Shown: positions 7,551-8,017 of the stretch, in pieces
How positions within the stretch are numbered: position 1 is the stretch's first letter
Layout: each line of letters starts with the position of its first letter
Origin: Methylomarinum sp050304855
GTDB lineage: Bacteria > Pseudomonadota > Gammaproteobacteria > Methylococcales > Methylomonadaceae
Direction of reading: 5' to 3'
NCBI GenBank assembly: GCA_050304855.1
Contig: JBNLEI010000251.1
Location: 1 to 8,017, forward strand
DNA length: 8,017 nucleotides
Notes under the pieces: generated by a model
The model's database searches: none
The model's input: the letters and a program-made list of their open reading frames with translations, nothing else
What the model was told of the DNA's origin: nothing
Translations under genes and position numbers: made by a program

Positions 7551-7754
7551 ATGGATTTTATTGACTCCCTCAACCTTTATTTAATGACCCATCCCATCAT
7601 GCTAAGCCAACTCGAGTTTGCATTCAGAATCAAATTCTGGCTTTTGCTGTGCTTGGCAATCTATTTTCTGTTTCTTCCTTATAGACAACGAAAAAAAGAT
7701 ATCAAAAAACAATTGGAGATTGCCAAAACAGCAAAAGATCGATTTCTTGCATAA
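7551..7754 (+). CDS. Small single-pass membrane protein, hypothetical
   Basis: 67 residues from the ATG at 7551, which is preceded by GGAAAA (7541-7546) at suitable spacing. A TTG at 7536 in the same frame would add five residues and lacks such a site. One strong transmembrane segment lies at about residues 29-44 (FWLLLCLAIYFLFLPY). It is followed at once by a basic cluster (RQRKKDIKK, 45-53) and a charged amphipathic tail, so the C-terminus should be cytoplasmic. The N-terminal 28 residues carry no recognisable domain. It stands alone after the ATPase terminator, so it needs its own promoter, which I could not identify in 7453-7550. I do not recognise a family. Being a chance frame is possible but less likely given the ribosome site and the clean membrane topology. 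Confidence 0.6.
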   Translation: MDFIDSLNLYLMTHPIMLSQLEFAFRIKFWLLLCLAIYFLFLPYRQRKKDIKKQLEIAKTAKDRFLA

Positions 7755-7800
7755 ATTCAGAAGATTCATCGACTGAGATCCGACTGTTCCACTTCCCCGT

Positions 7801-7911
7801 TAAATGGCATAATTCTGAATTAAAGTTTTCCAGTTTAACTCGGCAGGCGGCCGGTAGTTGATTACCGAGACTTTCATAGACTCGCTCTTCGTTATAGTCC
7901 AGATGAACAAT
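7801..7911 (-). pseudogene. C-terminal remnant of an IS3-family transposase (OrfB, rve domain)
   Basis: Read on the minus strand, bases 7905 down to about 7837 encode HLDYNEERVYESLGNQLPAA followed by CRV. This matches the conserved IS3-family OrfB end, normally DYNxxRPHxSLGxxTPAEYR, with RPH changed to RVY and TPAE to LPAA. The frame continues for some tens of codons toward the left as ENFNSEL, similar to the usual tail of these proteins. Toward the right it loses family resemblance by about 7911 and reaches a TGA at about 7942-7944. No OrfA, no catalytic DDE part and no terminal inverted repeats are visible, so this is a decayed scar and not a working element. Confidence 0.65.
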
Positions 7912-8017
7912 GGTCCGAAAGAGTGTATTTGTTAAAGGCGATCAGGTCACAATTAAAAAACTAAGCCCGATGAGCTTGTTTGACAGCGAGGCTTTTAAAT
8001 GGATCCTGGAGAATGTG
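7910..8017 (+). CDS. Possible 5' end of an unidentified gene, cut by the right edge
   Basis: A frame opens at the ATG at 7910 and stays open to the end, giving 36 residues that begin MVRKSVFVKGDQVTIKKLSP and end FKWILENV. Composition and hydrophobic spacing look protein-like. A second in-frame ATG is at 7970 (MSLFDSEAF). Neither has a clear ribosome site. The first ATG abuts the right end of the transposase remnant, so the native start may have been lost or reshaped by the insertion. On the opposite strand 8017-7963 is also open and ends in TAG, so the coding strand here is not certain. No family is recognised. Confidence 0.35.
   Translation, partial: MVRKSVFVKGDQVTIKKLSPMSLFDSEAFKWILENV

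Noticed and set aside
1..8017. CRISPR array, tRNA, rRNA or toxin-antitoxin pair
   Set aside because: I found no regularly spaced repeats, no cloverleaf-like sequence and no rRNA motif by eye. The small membrane protein has no paired short gene next to it.

Overview
The window carries one strand of an extracellular contractile injection system (eCIS, Afp/PVC/MAC-like) accessory region. The evidence is two genes whose families are typical of these loci: a 1544-residue protein with an N-terminal DUF4157 metallopeptidase-like domain (HELTH motif), and a 456-residue AAA+ ATPase of the Afp15/Cis15 type. Moderate GC in the genes, AT-rich gaps and an IS3-like transposase remnant fit a Gram-negative proteobacterium, plausibly a gammaproteobacterium. 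That assignment is inference, because no rRNA, tRNA or housekeeping gene is present.

Layout from left to right, all on + unless stated: the 3' end of an unidentified gene (1-135); the giant DUF4157 protein (164-4798), with a small hairpin overlapping its stop codon; a pentapeptide-repeat protein (about 4879-5778); a 260-base AT-rich gap with a candidate promoter; the eCIS ATPase (6039-7409); and a strong intrinsic terminator eight bases after its stop. Beyond the terminator the character changes. There is a 67-residue single-pass membrane protein (7551-7754), a degraded C-terminal fragment of an IS3-family transposase on the minus strand (about 7801-7911), and a reading frame that runs off the right edge (7910-8017).

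Working model: the DUF4157 protein is a candidate cargo or effector of the injection system, with a disordered leader, a zincin-like domain, a very large helical middle containing two hydrophobic segments, and a C-terminal segment with a possible degenerate PD-(D/E)XK nuclease-like pattern. The pentapeptide-repeat protein directly behind it could be a partner, chaperone or immunity protein. The AAA+ ATPase would serve particle assembly or cargo handling. No structural eCIS gene (sheath, tube, baseplate, spike) lies in the window, so the link to a complete particle rests on the ATPase and DUF4157 families and needs the left-hand flank. The terminator followed by IS debris probably marks the right edge of the module.
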